A stretch of DNA of 64,000 bases from Paenibacillus shirakamiensis (GCF_017874255.1 NZ_JAGGLD010000004.1:303768-367767), one strand, 5' to 3'. Shown: positions 26,262-35,951, numbered from the stretch's first letter. Numbers and translations: made by a program. Notes: generated by a model from the sequence alone, not told the origin.

Positions 26262-26696
26262 ATGCGTGTACGTTCCTTTCAACTGAGTGATGCGAATCAC
26301 GTAATGGAGCTTTTGCAATTGGCATTATCGGAAGATTGTTATGAAGAGACAAAGAGAGCCTTTGCTCGTCAGTTGTCTTGGGATTCCGAGCTTATCATGA
26401 TTGCGGAAGCAGACGACGAGCTTGTCGGAGCACTAATTGGTACTATTGATCAGAATTTAGGTTGTATCTACCGTGTCGCTGTCCATCCGGATTATCGTAG
26501 ACAGGGTGTAGGTAAAACCTTAGTTACTTCCATGGAGCAACGCTTCCAACAGCGCAATATTAGTCGAATTATGGTAGCAGGTGATGAGCATAACCAAGCT
26601 GCTATGCCATTATACGAGGCCATGGGCTATGCTGGTCGTATTATGGAAGCTTTTCAAAAGCTAAGTATTGCGTCAATGCCTTCCTTATCAAGATAG
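26262..26696 (+). CDS. GNAT family N-acetyltransferase
   Basis: 144 residues: MRVRSFQLSDANHVMELLQ opening, beta4 IYRVAVHPDYR and the acetyl-CoA pyrophosphate loop RRQGVGKTLV, then NQAAMPLYEAMGY. A generic single-domain acetyltransferase of the YpeA type; the acceptor is unknown. AAAGGGAG precedes the ATG. Confidence 0.88.
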   Translation: MRVRSFQLSDANHVMELLQLALSEDCYEETKRAFARQLSWDSELIMIAEADDELVGALIGTIDQNLGCIYRVAVHPDYRRQGVGKTLVTSMEQRFQQRNISRIMVAGDEHNQAAMPLYEAMGYAGRIMEAFQKLSIASMPSLSR

Positions 26697-26744
26697 AATG
26701 AGCATTTAATATAGAGAACGCCTAATACGTCTACTTCACTTTAT

Positions 26745-26789
26745 AGCATATCTTTCCGTCCATTGCTTTTGGCGGTTAGATATGCTTTT
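26745..26789 (+). terminator. Terminator after the acetyltransferase gene
   Basis: AGCATATCT pairs with AGATATGCT (plus CCG/CGG inside) and TTTTC follows. A second small hairpin AGCCGAT-TTCG-ATCGGCT lies at 26847-26864 just before queG. Confidence 0.65.
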
Positions 26790-26892
26790 CTATTTATAGG
26801 AAGTCACTATAGAAATTTATTATATAAGTCACTATAAAATCATGTAAGCCGATTTCGATCGGCTTTGGCCCGTATAGAACTGAGGGATAGAT

Positions 26893-28089
26893 ATGAATCA
26901 ATCTACGCAGCTACCTGTATCTTCTTGGGAGAGTCTGAAGCAAGAAATTCAGCAAGCTGCATTTTCATTAGGAATAGATGACATTGGTTTCGCGACAGCG
27001 GACCCTTTTTTGGCTTTAAAGGATATATTGATTGACCGCCGGGCCAAAGGGTACGAGTCTGGGTTTGAGGAACCGGATATCGATAAGCGGGTTTTCCCCG
27101 GACTTACTTTAGAGAACCCCGCGTCTATTATCTCGATCGCCGTGGCTCATCCTTCCAAAATGGATAATCCACCCAAATCGGAACCCGGGTCCAATCGAGG
27201 TATTATGGCTCGATCAGCTTGGGGAAAGGACTATCATTCCGTATTACGTGATGCGCTAGATCAATTGATGAATTTCATCAAAGTGCGTGTCCCCGAAGCT
27301 AGAATGGAAAGTATGGTAGACACCGGTGTTCTGAATGATCGCGCCGTCGCTCAGCGAGCTGGAATTGGATTTGCAGGCAAGAACTGTATGATCATTTCGC
27401 CTACCTATGGATCGTGGATTTACTTAGGCGAGATTATTACGAATATCCCTTTTTCCCCAGATACCCCGGTCACAGAAGACTGCGGGGAATGTACGAAATG
27501 TTTGGATGCTTGCCCTACGGGAGCATTGGTGGGTCCCGGCGAACTGAATGCACAGATATGTGTCTCTTTTTTGACGCAGACCAAAGGCTTTCTGCAAGAG
27601 GATCATATGCAAAAAATCGGCAATCGCCTTTACGGTTGCGATACGTGTCAGACCGTCTGTCCTAAGAATCGAGGCAAACATTGGAGTCACCGTCCGGAAT
27701 TACTTCCTGATCCAGATATCGCCAAGCCTTTACTTCTCCCCTTGCTTGACATAGGCAATCGCGAGTTCAAAGATCGGTTTGGATCCAGCTCCGCAGCTTG
27801 GCGTGGCAAAAAACCGATTCAACGAAATGCACTGATTGCGCTAGGGAACTTCAAAGATCGCCTCGCTGTGCCGAAAATAATAGAAGTGCTGCTTACAGAT
27901 CCTCGGCCCGAGCTTAGGGGGACAGCGGCTTGGGCTCTTAGTCGTATTGGTAGCCAAGAAGCCATGGACGGACTGCTACAAGCTCTAGAGAGCGAAGAGG
28001 ACGAGCGGGTCATAGATAGGCTACTGAGGGCGCGTCGCAAGCTTGAAGAGACTTCCATGCAAGGAGATTCAAGGCACGCAGCAACCTGA
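26893..28089 (+). CDS. queG: Epoxyqueuosine reductase
   Basis: 398 residues. QueG reduces epoxyqueuosine to queuosine in tRNA using cobalamin and two [4Fe-4S] clusters. The clusters are bound by CGECTKCLDACPTGAL and CDTCQTVCPKN, with the family's GVLNDRAVAQRAGIGFAGKN upstream. The C-terminal ~90 residues form HEAT-like repeats (RNALIALGNFKDRLAVPKI, ELRGTAAWALSRIGSQEAM). ATG after GAGGGATAGAT. Confidence 0.96.
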   Translation: MNQSTQLPVSSWESLKQEIQQAAFSLGIDDIGFATADPFLALKDILIDRRAKGYESGFEEPDIDKRVFPGLTLENPASIISIAVAHPSKMDNPPKSEPGSNRGIMARSAWGKDYHSVLRDALDQLMNFIKVRVPEARMESMVDTGVLNDRAVAQRAGIGFAGKNCMIISPTYGSWIYLGEIITNIPFSPDTPVTEDCGECTKCLDACPTGALVGPGELNAQICVSFLTQTKGFLQEDHMQKIGNRLYGCDTCQTVCPKNRGKHWSHRPELLPDPDIAKPLLLPLLDIGNREFKDRFGSSSAAWRGKKPIQRNALIALGNFKDRLAVPKIIEVLLTDPRPELRGTAAWALSRIGSQEAMDGLLQALESEEDERVIDRLLRARRKLEETSMQGDSRHAAT

Positions 28090-28182
28090 CTACCTCAGGA
28101 AGTAGGAAAGATTCTTCCGCTAAGAGCCGAATGTAAGAGAACTGCAGGCTGCCGTATGAGATAACCGCGGAGGGATTCAGTA

Positions 28183-29220
28183 ATGAGGTATGTTAGCATT
28201 GACGATATAGAGCCGGGCCAACTACTAGGAAAAACCGTATATTCAGCTAATGGTACAGTGCTCTTGTCCGCGGGCGTGCAGTTAACCGTATATATGATTA
28301 ATACGCTGAATCGTATTGGAGTTACGATGCTCTATATCAAGGATGACAATTATGCAGATGTTGAGATTCCAGAGACACTCAGTGCACAGACGCGTAAGGC
28401 TATATTTAGAGACATGACGGACACATTCAGTGCCATTCGCTCCGGCAAGGATTGGAGTACTAAAAAAATCAGTATGTCCGTAGATCAGCTTCTTAAGGAC
28501 GTGCTGGATCATAAAGGAATATTGATTCATCTGAATGATATTCGTACGGCGGATAATGCCCAGTATATTCATGCTACTAATGTATGTCTGCTGTCTTCTA
28601 CAATAGGATTAAATATGGGGCTTAATTTTAACCAATTGAAAGAATTGGCTATCGGTGGACTCCTTCATGATATTGGCAAGACGGTTCCTCTGCCACCAGG
28701 GGGGAGTGAGGGGAATCTGAAATATCATCACACTTGGCGCGGATTCGAGGTGCTGAAGCAGAAACGAGAGCTGAGTCTGCTCATTGCGCATACGGCGCTT
28801 CAACATCACGAGAAGCCAGATGGAACCGGAATTCCCCGAGGATTGCATAACGATGATATTCACCAGTATCCCAAGATCGTAGCGGTAGCGAATCGATATG
28901 ATAATTTAGTAGGCAATGGACTTGCGGGCTTAGGTAAAATCATGCTTCCTCATGAAGCTTGCGAGAAAATGATGGCTGCATCTGAACATGATTTAGATCG
29001 TGATATTCTGATTGAATTCAATCGTATTATCTCGGTCTATCCAAATGGAACAGCGGTTAGACTTTCGTCCAAGGAAACGGGCGTAGTGGTTCGTCAGCAC
29101 CGAGGACTCCCAGGTCGTCCTGTGGTGCGAATTGTGCGTGGAACGGGTGAAGATATCGTTGTGAAAGAGGTGGATTTGGGTCAGCATACCACCTTGTTTA
29201 TTGAGGCTGTTCTAGCCTGA
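28183..29220 (+). CDS. HD-GYP domain protein, probable cyclic-di-GMP phosphodiesterase
   Basis: 345 residues. The N-terminal ~100 residues are the MRYVSIDDIEPG-type domain often found before HD-GYP. The HD domain has His130, His162-Asp163 (GGLLHDIGKT), His183 and the second His pair LQHHEKPDGTGIPRGL, in which the GYP signature is GIP. Iron or manganese ligands look complete, so activity is plausible. C-terminal ~60 residues form a small beta domain. No receiver domain. GGAGGG nine bases before the ATG. 93 bases after queG. Confidence 0.88.
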   Translation: MRYVSIDDIEPGQLLGKTVYSANGTVLLSAGVQLTVYMINTLNRIGVTMLYIKDDNYADVEIPETLSAQTRKAIFRDMTDTFSAIRSGKDWSTKKISMSVDQLLKDVLDHKGILIHLNDIRTADNAQYIHATNVCLLSSTIGLNMGLNFNQLKELAIGGLLHDIGKTVPLPPGGSEGNLKYHHTWRGFEVLKQKRELSLLIAHTALQHHEKPDGTGIPRGLHNDDIHQYPKIVAVANRYDNLVGNGLAGLGKIMLPHEACEKMMAASEHDLDRDILIEFNRIISVYPNGTAVRLSSKETGVVVRQHRGLPGRPVVRIVRGTGEDIVVKEVDLGQHTTLFIEAVLA

Positions 29221-29317
29221 TTTCCCGTTTGCCACTATGGGTTAACAATGCTATTATAATTGAGTGCGTTCGCTTGTCCGGACCACCGTCAGAATTATAA
29301 TTTAGAGGTGATTGGCT

Positions 29318-29554
29318 ATGATTTATGTCGTAGGAATAATTGCGCTTATCCTAGGTTTGGTTGGAGGATTCTTCATTGGTGTTGTGTACTTACGTAAACA
29401 GCTCACGAAGATGCAGAATGACCCTCAAGCGCTTCAGAAGATGGCTCAACAAATGGGTTACAATCTTAACGGTAAGCAAATGCAACGTGCGCAACAAATG
29501 ATGAAGAATCAGAATCAACCGGGTAGACCTCAAGTCAATCGCAAGAAAAAATAG
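29318..29554 (+). CDS. yneF: YneF/UPF0154 family small membrane protein
   Basis: 78 residues: one N-terminal membrane helix (YVVGIIALILGLVGGFFIGV) followed by a helical cytoplasmic tail with the family pattern MAQQMGYNLNGKQMQRAQQM and a basic end. Function unknown in bacilli. The ATG at 29318 is seven bases from GAGGTG; the TTG at 29312 is too near. Confidence 0.88.
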   Translation: MIYVVGIIALILGLVGGFFIGVVYLRKQLTKMQNDPQALQKMAQQMGYNLNGKQMQRAQQMMKNQNQPGRPQVNRKKK

Positions 29555-29624
29555 ACAGGAACAGGAAGTATACTTTGTAGAAGTATAGCTTATCCTGACA
29601 CTTCCCTTGAAGGAGGACACAGGT

Positions 29625-30218
29625 ATGGCTGGCGTTAAAGATTATACGAATACTCAGGTCGGCGATCATCGGGAACAAGTAGAGCATCATATTCGCGAGA
29701 TTCTGAAGCTGATTGGTGAGGATGTGGAGCGAGAAGGTCTGCTTGACACTCCAGCTCGCGTAACCCGCATGTATGAAGAAATTTTCGCTGGATATGAAGT
29801 GGATCCTAGAGAAGTACTGGGTGTTACATTCGAAGAGAATCATGAGGAACTTGTGATTGTCAAAGATATCGTGTACTACAGTCAATGCGAACACCATATG
29901 GCGCCTTTCTTCGGCAAGGTGCATATCGGATATATTCCTAGTGGTCGCATTGCTGGGCTTAGTAAGTTAGCTCGATTAGTGGAGGCGGTAACCCGCCGAT
30001 TGCAAGTTCAAGAACGGATTACATCACAGATTGCAGACATCATGGAAGAAGTACTAGCTCCTCAGGGTGTCATGGTCGTCGTAGAAGGCGAGCATTTGTG
30101 CATGTGTTCTCGCGGCGTGAAGAAACCAGGGAGCAAGACCGTCACTTCCGGTGTACGGGGAACCTTCCGTTCCGATGCTGCTTCAAGAGCTGAATTCCTT
30201 TCCTTGATCAAAGATTAA
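29625..30218 (+). CDS. folE: GTP cyclohydrolase I
   Basis: 197 residues. FolE converts GTP to dihydroneopterin triphosphate, the first step of folate synthesis. Zinc ligands are Cys88 and His91 in QCEHHMAPF and Cys159 in [11 protein letters not shown]. The C-terminal [20 protein letters not shown] is typical. The ATG at 29625 lies eight bases after GAAGGAGG. It is a lone folate gene here; a terminator follows. Confidence 0.97.
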   Translation: MAGVKDYTNTQVGDHREQVEHHIREILKLIGEDVEREGLLDTPARVTRMYEEIFAGYEVDPREVLGVTFEENHEELVIVKDIVYYSQCEHHMAPFFGKVHIGYIPSGRIAGLSKLARLVEAVTRRLQVQERITSQIADIMEEVLAPQGVMVVVEGEHLCMCSRGVKKPGSKTVTSGVRGTFRSDAASRAEFLSLIKD

Positions 30219-30240
30219 TGGCGCATCTGCGCAAAGGAGA

Positions 30241-30284
30241 AGAGCTGCTTCAAGGGTTAACCCTTGATAGGCAGCTCTTTTTTT
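30241..30284 (+). terminator. Rho-independent terminator of folE
   Basis: AGAGCTGC with GCAGCTCT and inner CAAGGGTTAACCCTTG, followed by seven T residues. Confidence 0.92.
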
Positions 30285-30310
30285 GATTCATTAGCCCTAG
30301 AGTTTGTAGG

Positions 30311-31522
30311 TTAGAAAGGTTGCCATTTAATTCGTCTTGCAGATACATAGCGCTTCGCTACTTCAGGCCAGTACACGACGTTCCACCAGTCTTCAATGTA
30401 TTTCTTCCGTTCATTCTGGTGCTTGAGATAATAAGCATGTTCCCAGACATCCAGGGTCAGCAGCGGAATCACATCCCACTGAGATAGATTCTGGTGTTTC
30501 TCGGCGGTGAGGATCTCCAGCCTGTGGCTGCGTGGACTCCAGACGAGAATGGCCCAGCCACTGCCTTCCACTTGTTCGGCGGCTTTGGAGAATTGGGTCT
30601 TGAATGCGTCAAAACTTCCAAAGTCCTGCCGGATTTGTTCTGCAAGAGATCCATCAGGTTTACCTCCTCCAGAAGGGCCCATGATCTTCCAGAAAATAGT
30701 GTGCAAATAATGGCCTGCCCCATTAAAAGCAAGTTCTCGTTCCCAGTGTTTGACCAGATCAAAATCTCCTGTCTTGCGAGACGATTCCAGCTTTTTTTCC
30801 GCTTTATTGAGTCCATCTACATAGCTTTGGTGATGCTTGTCATGATGAATACGCATGGTCTTCTCATCGATATAAGGTTCGAGTGCATTATAAGCGTAAG
30901 GCAAAGGAGGGAGCTTGTGTCCACCTATGGGGACAGCAGGCCCTGTCCATACTTCAATATCAGGATCCGGTTCACGAGAGATGGGCTGTTCCTCCTCACT
31001 TCTTATAGCTTGGGTCTGATCCCTAGAGTCTGTCTCCTGTTCAGTAGAGATATGGGCCAGCATATGTTGTTCTTCTATAATTTCTTCCGCGACGTCGTCG
31101 GTCCGATTCAATGTTTCTAGTACACCTACGAAATATTCCGATTCCCGGATGAAGTGGAGAATCACAACATGGGCAAGCGGTAATGCCGCAATGGCCTTGC
31201 TCTGATCGAGTATAATATAGAGCTGACGAATCCATTCCTTCGATTGCCTTAGAGAGGAATCTAGGAGACGATGCGTTTGCCTCAGTAACTCAGGAGTGGG
31301 GGTAGGAGTCGGGTTAGCTATCGTATGTTGGAGCAGATCATTTGCAGCATCCTCCGTCTCTCTAAATACAATTTCCCAGTCCTTTAGTAATTGAATATAG
31401 GCAGGTTCAAGATTCGGTACGATGGCTAAAATGACCGTCGTATGTTCTTTCTCAATTTGTTTCCAGAATCTAATCTCTTCTAAAATCCGCACAGGCAAAT
31501 AAGGCCCGTAGACATAGAGCAT
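30311..31522 (-). CDS. Fe/Mn superoxide dismutase with N-terminal DUF2935-like helical domain
   Basis: 403 residues, twice a normal SOD. Residues ~1-150 are helical (RILEEIRFWKQIEKEHTTVI, AHVVILHFIRESEYFVGVLE), resembling DUF2935 domains, which carry conserved Glu/His pairs. A charged linker (~150-195, rich in Glu, Gln, Ser) follows. The SOD domain (~201-395) has all ligands: His226 (MRIHHDKHH), His274 (YLHTIFW), Asp358 and His362 (LDVWEHAYY). SodF of bacilli has a shorter extension. ATG at 31522 after AGGAGGAGG, ten bases. The N-terminal domain could bind metal or partner proteins; that is inference. Confidence 0.85.
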   Translation of the reverse strand: MLYVYGPYLPVRILEEIRFWKQIEKEHTTVILAIVPNLEPAYIQLLKDWEIVFRETEDAANDLLQHTIANPTPTPTPELLRQTHRLLDSSLRQSKEWIRQLYIILDQSKAIAALPLAHVVILHFIRESEYFVGVLETLNRTDDVAEEIIEEQHMLAHISTEQETDSRDQTQAIRSEEEQPISREPDPDIEVWTGPAVPIGGHKLPPLPYAYNALEPYIDEKTMRIHHDKHHQSYVDGLNKAEKKLESSRKTGDFDLVKHWERELAFNGAGHYLHTIFWKIMGPSGGGKPDGSLAEQIRQDFGSFDAFKTQFSKAAEQVEGSGWAILVWSPRSHRLEILTAEKHQNLSQWDVIPLLTLDVWEHAYYLKHQNERKKYIEDWWNVVYWPEVAKRYVSARRIKWQPF

Positions 31523-31634
31523 AGCCTTGGTTCCTCCTCCTGCAAAATGACCTCTTGTAAGGGTTATGCAACAGTAGGGTTGGACTATGCTCATCTTCGG
31601 ACCTCAAGGTTCTATATGCTGATGGAACCTTCAC

Positions 31635-32642
31635 TCAGCGGAATTCATCTGCATGATTCAGGGAGAGGAACGTGGAGACTCTGCGCAAATATTCCCTAGG
31701 ATGTTCACGGAAAATGAGTTCATGATGTGAATTTTCTACAATCCAGACACCTGAATTTTTGTTCGTCTGATGGGAAGCGAGCATCTCTGCGATGGGATAG
31801 GGAGCTTTCTCGTCTTCCGTCCCGTGTATGAACAGAATGGGAAAAGGATAATCTTTTTTCTTTACCTCTTGATAAGGAATCTGGCGTAAGCTGGTTCCAT
31901 TTAGGATAGGGAAAAGGAATTCGAGAATCTCAATAGATGGGTGCTGAGGCAGATCCATCTTTTGTCTGATGTTATGGTAAAGGGTATCCGGTTCTAGCAA
32001 GAACGTGCTATCTAGAATCATGGCATCGATATCTTTACTAATTAAGCCAGCCTGAAGAGCTGTGCCCGCGCCCATAGAAAAGCCCCATACTACAATTTCT
32101 TTGGCGCCCCTATATTTGGCAACCTGAATGGCGCCTAGCAACTGCTGCGTCTCTTTTTTGCCTCCTGTAGCGACTTCCTTGCTGTGTTGAGCAGCAAAAC
32201 CATAATCGAACATGATCACATTAAAGTCCAGTCGATGGGCAAAGTTGGCTAGATCATACATAGGAATCCAGCTTTCTTCCCGATTGGCGCCATAGCCATG
32301 GCTAAAGATAATCGTCTTCTTGGAATTACCGGCTGGGATATACCAACCCTGCATAGTTCGGCTCCCATCAATGGCTGGAAAAGAGATATCTTCATATTTC
32401 ATTCCCTTAGCTAACAAGGGGTTAGAATAGACTGGAGCTACAGTGGGATTAGACAATACCCAAGCGATATAACCGTGCAGAGCCACAAAACAGAAAATAA
32501 GGAAGAAGACGATCGACAAAATCGTGGCAATGAGTACATGCTTTAATCTAGTGAATTTAGGTACAGGTGTGAGTATAAGTTCTGTATTGTCCTCTTCCCT
32601 AGGGGAAGTATGCATCAGATTACGCGGATCCGTCGGGGACAT
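31635..32642 (-). CDS. Membrane-anchored alpha/beta hydrolase
   Basis: 335 residues: cytoplasmic N terminus (~1-33), one membrane helix (VLIATILSIVFFLIFCFVAL), then a hydrolase domain with IIFSHGYGANRE, nucleophile elbow VWGFSMGAGTA, acid HGTEDEKAPYP and His in VENSHHELI. Akin to the YqkD/FrsA-like group and to the protein at 7691, but with different ends. GGAGGGGAG precedes the ATG. It lies 112 bases upstream of the SOD-fusion gene on the same strand, so co-transcription is possible. Confidence 0.85.
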   Translation of the reverse strand: MSPTDPRNLMHTSPREEDNTELILTPVPKFTRLKHVLIATILSIVFFLIFCFVALHGYIAWVLSNPTVAPVYSNPLLAKGMKYEDISFPAIDGSRTMQGWYIPAGNSKKTIIFSHGYGANREESWIPMYDLANFAHRLDFNVIMFDYGFAAQHSKEVATGGKKETQQLLGAIQVAKYRGAKEIVVWGFSMGAGTALQAGLISKDIDAMILDSTFLLEPDTLYHNIRQKMDLPQHPSIEILEFLFPILNGTSLRQIPYQEVKKKDYPFPILFIHGTEDEKAPYPIAEMLASHQTNKNSGVWIVENSHHELIFREHPREYLRRVSTFLSLNHADEFR

Positions 32643-32922
32643 ATCTCCCCTCCTTTTTTTATCATATTTATATTATTTAAGGTGTTTACCCTGTGGGCAA
32701 AGGATTAATCGGTTTTGTCGAAATTGTGGAGAAATAGACGATTCTTGAGCAATAAGATCTAAAATTATCGTAATTTGTGTCCCCGCTAAAGTCAATGATA
32801 GGAAATATATTGAATACACGTTGATAAAGCTTCTCAAGTGGGTAGACTTCTGAGGAAGAGTTCGTTATAATTTGCGTTACTAGGTTTCATAGGGTGAAAC
32901 GTATGGAGAGGGGCTTCGAACG

Positions 32923-33666
32923 ATGGAAGACCGGAAATTAACTGTTCGTGCCGTTGAACGGGCACTGGATATATTGTTATGTTTTACGAAAGAGAATGAA
33001 TTAAGTCTTACCGAAATCTCCCTGCGCATTGAACTTCATAAGAGTACTGTTCATCGGTTGCTTACTACACTTGAAGACAAGGGGTTTGTTATTCGTGATT
33101 CATCCACCGATAAATATCGCTTAGGCATGAGAATTTGGGAACTCTCAGCTCATTTATCCCATGATGATGACCCAGCCGTGCTTCTTCTTCCGCCACTTGA
33201 ACGACTGCGAGATCGACTGGGTGAGACGGTCAGTCTATATTTATTAGACGGAACAGACCGGATTCGCATTCAAGCAGTCCAAAGTAATCAGGCGATACGT
33301 AGAGTTGCTCCGGTTGGGGCGAGATTGCCGCTGTATGTGGGCGCCTCAAGCAAAGTACTGGTGGCTTTTTCAGATGCCAAAACGTTACAAGCTGTGCTGA
33401 ACACGCCGGAATGGCCTGATTCGATAGATCGTGAGGATTATATTCGTCAAATGGAAGGGATTCGTACAAGAGGGTATGCTACGAGTTATGAGGAACGTGA
33501 ACCGGGAGCTGCTGCCGTCTCTGCGCCGATATTTAATCTTGCAGGAAAGGCAGTCGCGGCCCTTTCTGTATCGGGCCCAGTAAGCCGGTTATCGGAAGAT
33601 AAACTCATTGAATTTGGACCAATCTTGGTAGAAGCTGCACGTGAAATGGGTCTTATGATGCATTGA
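32923..33666 (+). CDS. IclR family transcriptional regulator
   Basis: 247 residues. N-terminal winged helix (VRAVERALDILLCFTKENEL, SLTEISLRIELHKSTVHRLL) and the C-terminal IclR effector domain (LGETVSLYLLDGTDRIRIQ, GYATSYEEREPGAAAVSAPI). The neighbouring genes give no operon partner and no hint of ligand; IclR proteins usually sense small organic acids or sugars. GAGAGGGG lies nine bases before the ATG. Confidence 0.92.
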   Translation: MEDRKLTVRAVERALDILLCFTKENELSLTEISLRIELHKSTVHRLLTTLEDKGFVIRDSSTDKYRLGMRIWELSAHLSHDDDPAVLLLPPLERLRDRLGETVSLYLLDGTDRIRIQAVQSNQAIRRVAPVGARLPLYVGASSKVLVAFSDAKTLQAVLNTPEWPDSIDREDYIRQMEGIRTRGYATSYEEREPGAAAVSAPIFNLAGKAVAALSVSGPVSRLSEDKLIEFGPILVEAAREMGLMMH

Positions 33667-33690
33667 ACTTGTAGTCAAGGGGAATACTTG

Positions 33691-33728
33691 AAAGACCGTT
33701 TCCGTATTCCAGCGGAAAGGGTCTTTTT
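33691..33728 (+). terminator. Terminator of the IclR regulator gene
   Basis: AAAGACC/GGTCTTT and TTTCCG/CGGAAA pair around an 8-base loop, then TTTTTC. Confidence 0.85.
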
Positions 33729-33755
33729 CTATAGTATAAGGAGGGGGATGCCTAC

Positions 33756-34070
33756 ATGTTCCTGAGTCTTGGCCTATGGCTATTCATGTTCCTTACCGGG
33801 TACTCGATTCTGAGCCGTAAGTTGCTTCCGCTGTTTCCTTTGTTCAGGAAAGGATCCCTACCTGATGATTTGATGTTGGCTATTACAAAGTATTTGGGGT
33901 GCTACTGCCTTGTTATTGCTGGAAGTGGTCTACTATGGGAGCTTGCACACTTAATAAGCCCAAGCCATAGCATTAGAGTCTATGCTAATGTAATTATGAT
34001 GCTGATCGTATTAACGGCCTCCTTAATGATGTTCAACAAGCTTCGAGGAGTCAGAGTGAATTCCACGTAG
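33756..34070 (+). CDS. Small membrane protein of unknown function
   Basis: 104 residues with three hydrophobic helices (~2-20, ~42-65, ~72-93), the last being YANVIMMLIVLTASLMMFN, and a basic C terminus. Resembles DUF3784-like small membrane proteins, but that is not certain. Excellent AGGAGGGGG eight bases before the ATG. Confidence 0.7.
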   Translation: MFLSLGLWLFMFLTGYSILSRKLLPLFPLFRKGSLPDDLMLAITKYLGCYCLVIAGSGLLWELAHLISPSHSIRVYANVIMMLIVLTASLMMFNKLRGVRVNST

Positions 34071-34076
34071 AAAAAT

Positions 34077-34115
34077 AAAAGGTCATCCAGCCGTTAGGCT
34101 AAGGATGACCTTTTT
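34077..34115. terminator. Bidirectional terminator
   Basis: AAAAGGTCATCC / GGATGACCTTTT with inner AGCC/GGCT between convergent genes. Confidence 0.9.
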
Positions 34116-34126
34116 ATGGGCGATGA

Positions 34127-35776
34127 TTATCTATCTTTTTTGGCCCATGCCACGATATCGTTAATAATACTCTCCGATACATGACTAGGTTGTGTATATT
34201 CCGCAGACGTGGATACCCCATCATATTCAGCTAATAAGTGATTTACTTTAGGATAAGATTTATATTCTATATCGCTTCGGTTAGCTAGCTCTTTTTTCCA
34301 AGTAGCGAATTGGTCGAGTGGAACCTGCCAGTCATTCTCCCCAGCAAGAATAAGGAGAGGGACTCTTTGTGTTTTGGCTAGATCTGTTGGTTTGTAATTA
34401 TTCAGAGCGTACCACCAGTAAGCGGAAGGCAATGGGAAATTGGTAGGTAGGTTGTCTACTGAATAACGGGGATCTTGCAAGAGCTGTGCTACCGTATTAA
34501 TGAGCGTAGCATTTTTCTCATACGGTGTTGTATCTCCGCCTTGGCTTTTTACCCGTGTAATTAGCTCCTGATTCTGCTCTTTCATAACATCGATAAAGGT
34601 ACCACTTGGCCCCGATAAAATAATAGAACCACGGATGTTACCTTCGTTAGCATCGGCATTAATGATCAGCGGCACAGCAAATCCGCCTTGGCTATGGCCG
34701 GCTACATAAATCTTGGTCTTATCTACATTCGGCTGATTCCGAACATAACGAACAGCTTGAAGTGCATCATTCACGGTCTCTTGAAGAATGGTCGCAATCG
34801 GATTTGCAGCGAATTTGAACGTATGTTCATAAGTGATCTTGTCATATCGAAGCACACCGATTCCTTGGCTAGCTAAGCCAGCAGCTAGGTCTTTGAAAAT
34901 TTTGGCACCGCCAATCGATTCATCCCGATCACTTGGACCAGAGCCATGCACAAGAACAATTACTGGATAAGCTCCACTAGTTCCTATCGGTTTCGTAAAT
35001 GTACCCGGAAGGGCGAATATTCCTTCTCCAATCTGAACCTCCTCCTCCGTGTAAGAAGTGGAGCGATCGTAAGATGGACTTTGGTGTACAGCAGCATTCG
35101 TAGGTTGAACATATAAATCATCGACCTTACCTTCTTTATTCAAGCGCACAATGATATCGATAGAGGTCTGACTAGTCTTGAACGTATAGGTCACATTGGT
35201 GTGAATGGCATTAACTTTAGTGGACTTGGAGAGCTGACTAGAGATGTCACCGTACAGGCCGCTGTACCCTTTCCATAAGTTCTGTAGTGCAGCTGTAGGT
35301 ATGGATAATTTCAGTGCTGGGGTCATATACTTTTCTGCCTTAGTAGCGTCCCCTGTGCTAATACCCTGGATGAAAAGATCAGCTACTTCGCCTGTAGTTA
35401 CAGGAGTGGATGGAGGCGTTGGAGGTACGGGTGTGGATGGCGTTCCTGTGGACTGAGGCTTGAACCAGACTTTCAGCTGGTCGACTGCGACCATAGCTTG
35501 GTTCTTAATCACTTTCAAAGGCTCTTTAATCGTAACTGTCTTCCCATTAAGAGTGGCCTTTGTTTTGTTGACGGTGAGCACTAACTTAGTCGTTCCCTTC
35601 GTAAGGGTAACGGTCTGAGACTTGGCATTCCATACTACACCCGCACCTATTGTGGCAGCGGCTTGTCGAACAGGTACCAGTGTGCTTTTGGCTAAGGCCA
35701 GGCCTTGTGCAGCTGGTAAAGTAAGCATAGCGGTTAATGCTGCTGCGGTGACGGAACGAACGATATATTTTTTCAT
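34127..35776 (-). CDS. Secreted alpha/beta hydrolase with N-terminal stalk domain and DUF3887-like domain
   Basis: 549 residues. Signal peptide to about residue 29 (TAMLTLPAAQGLALA). Residues ~30-107 are a copper-amine-oxidase-N1-like stalk domain (LVPVRQAAATIGAGVVWN). A Pro/Thr linker (PSTPVPPTPPSTP) follows, then a DUF3887-like segment (~128-225) and a peptidase S9-type hydrolase: VLVHGSGPSDRDES, nucleophile in VAGHSQGGFA, acid in LILAGENDWQVP, His in PKVNHLLAEYD. Secreted esterase or peptidase of unknown substrate. GGAGGACAAATACA precedes the ATG. Confidence 0.88.
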   Translation of the reverse strand: MKKYIVRSVTAAALTAMLTLPAAQGLALAKSTLVPVRQAAATIGAGVVWNAKSQTVTLTKGTTKLVLTVNKTKATLNGKTVTIKEPLKVIKNQAMVAVDQLKVWFKPQSTGTPSTPVPPTPPSTPVTTGEVADLFIQGISTGDATKAEKYMTPALKLSIPTAALQNLWKGYSGLYGDISSQLSKSTKVNAIHTNVTYTFKTSQTSIDIIVRLNKEGKVDDLYVQPTNAAVHQSPSYDRSTSYTEEEVQIGEGIFALPGTFTKPIGTSGAYPVIVLVHGSGPSDRDESIGGAKIFKDLAAGLASQGIGVLRYDKITYEHTFKFAANPIATILQETVNDALQAVRYVRNQPNVDKTKIYVAGHSQGGFAVPLIINADANEGNIRGSIILSGPSGTFIDVMKEQNQELITRVKSQGGDTTPYEKNATLINTVAQLLQDPRYSVDNLPTNFPLPSAYWWYALNNYKPTDLAKTQRVPLLILAGENDWQVPLDQFATWKKELANRSDIEYKSYPKVNHLLAEYDGVSTSAEYTQPSHVSESIINDIVAWAKKDR

Positions 35777-35951
35777 TGTATTTGTCCTCCTGGAATGGTT
35801 GAGAGTGAAATACCATGATGTAGATCTAAGGTGAGATTAGAAGTGACGTTCGGCAAAGTCATAACGAAAATGACCTGAAAAAAATTAAATTTGCACATTG
35901 CTTAACTTAGCATGAAAAGTGGCATGAGATGAAAAGGGCTTAGTTGTCGGA

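Noticed and set aside
30494..31120. 208-codon plus-strand frame inside the SOD-fusion gene
   Set aside because: Antisense shadow of the conserved SOD domain; no start site and no motif.
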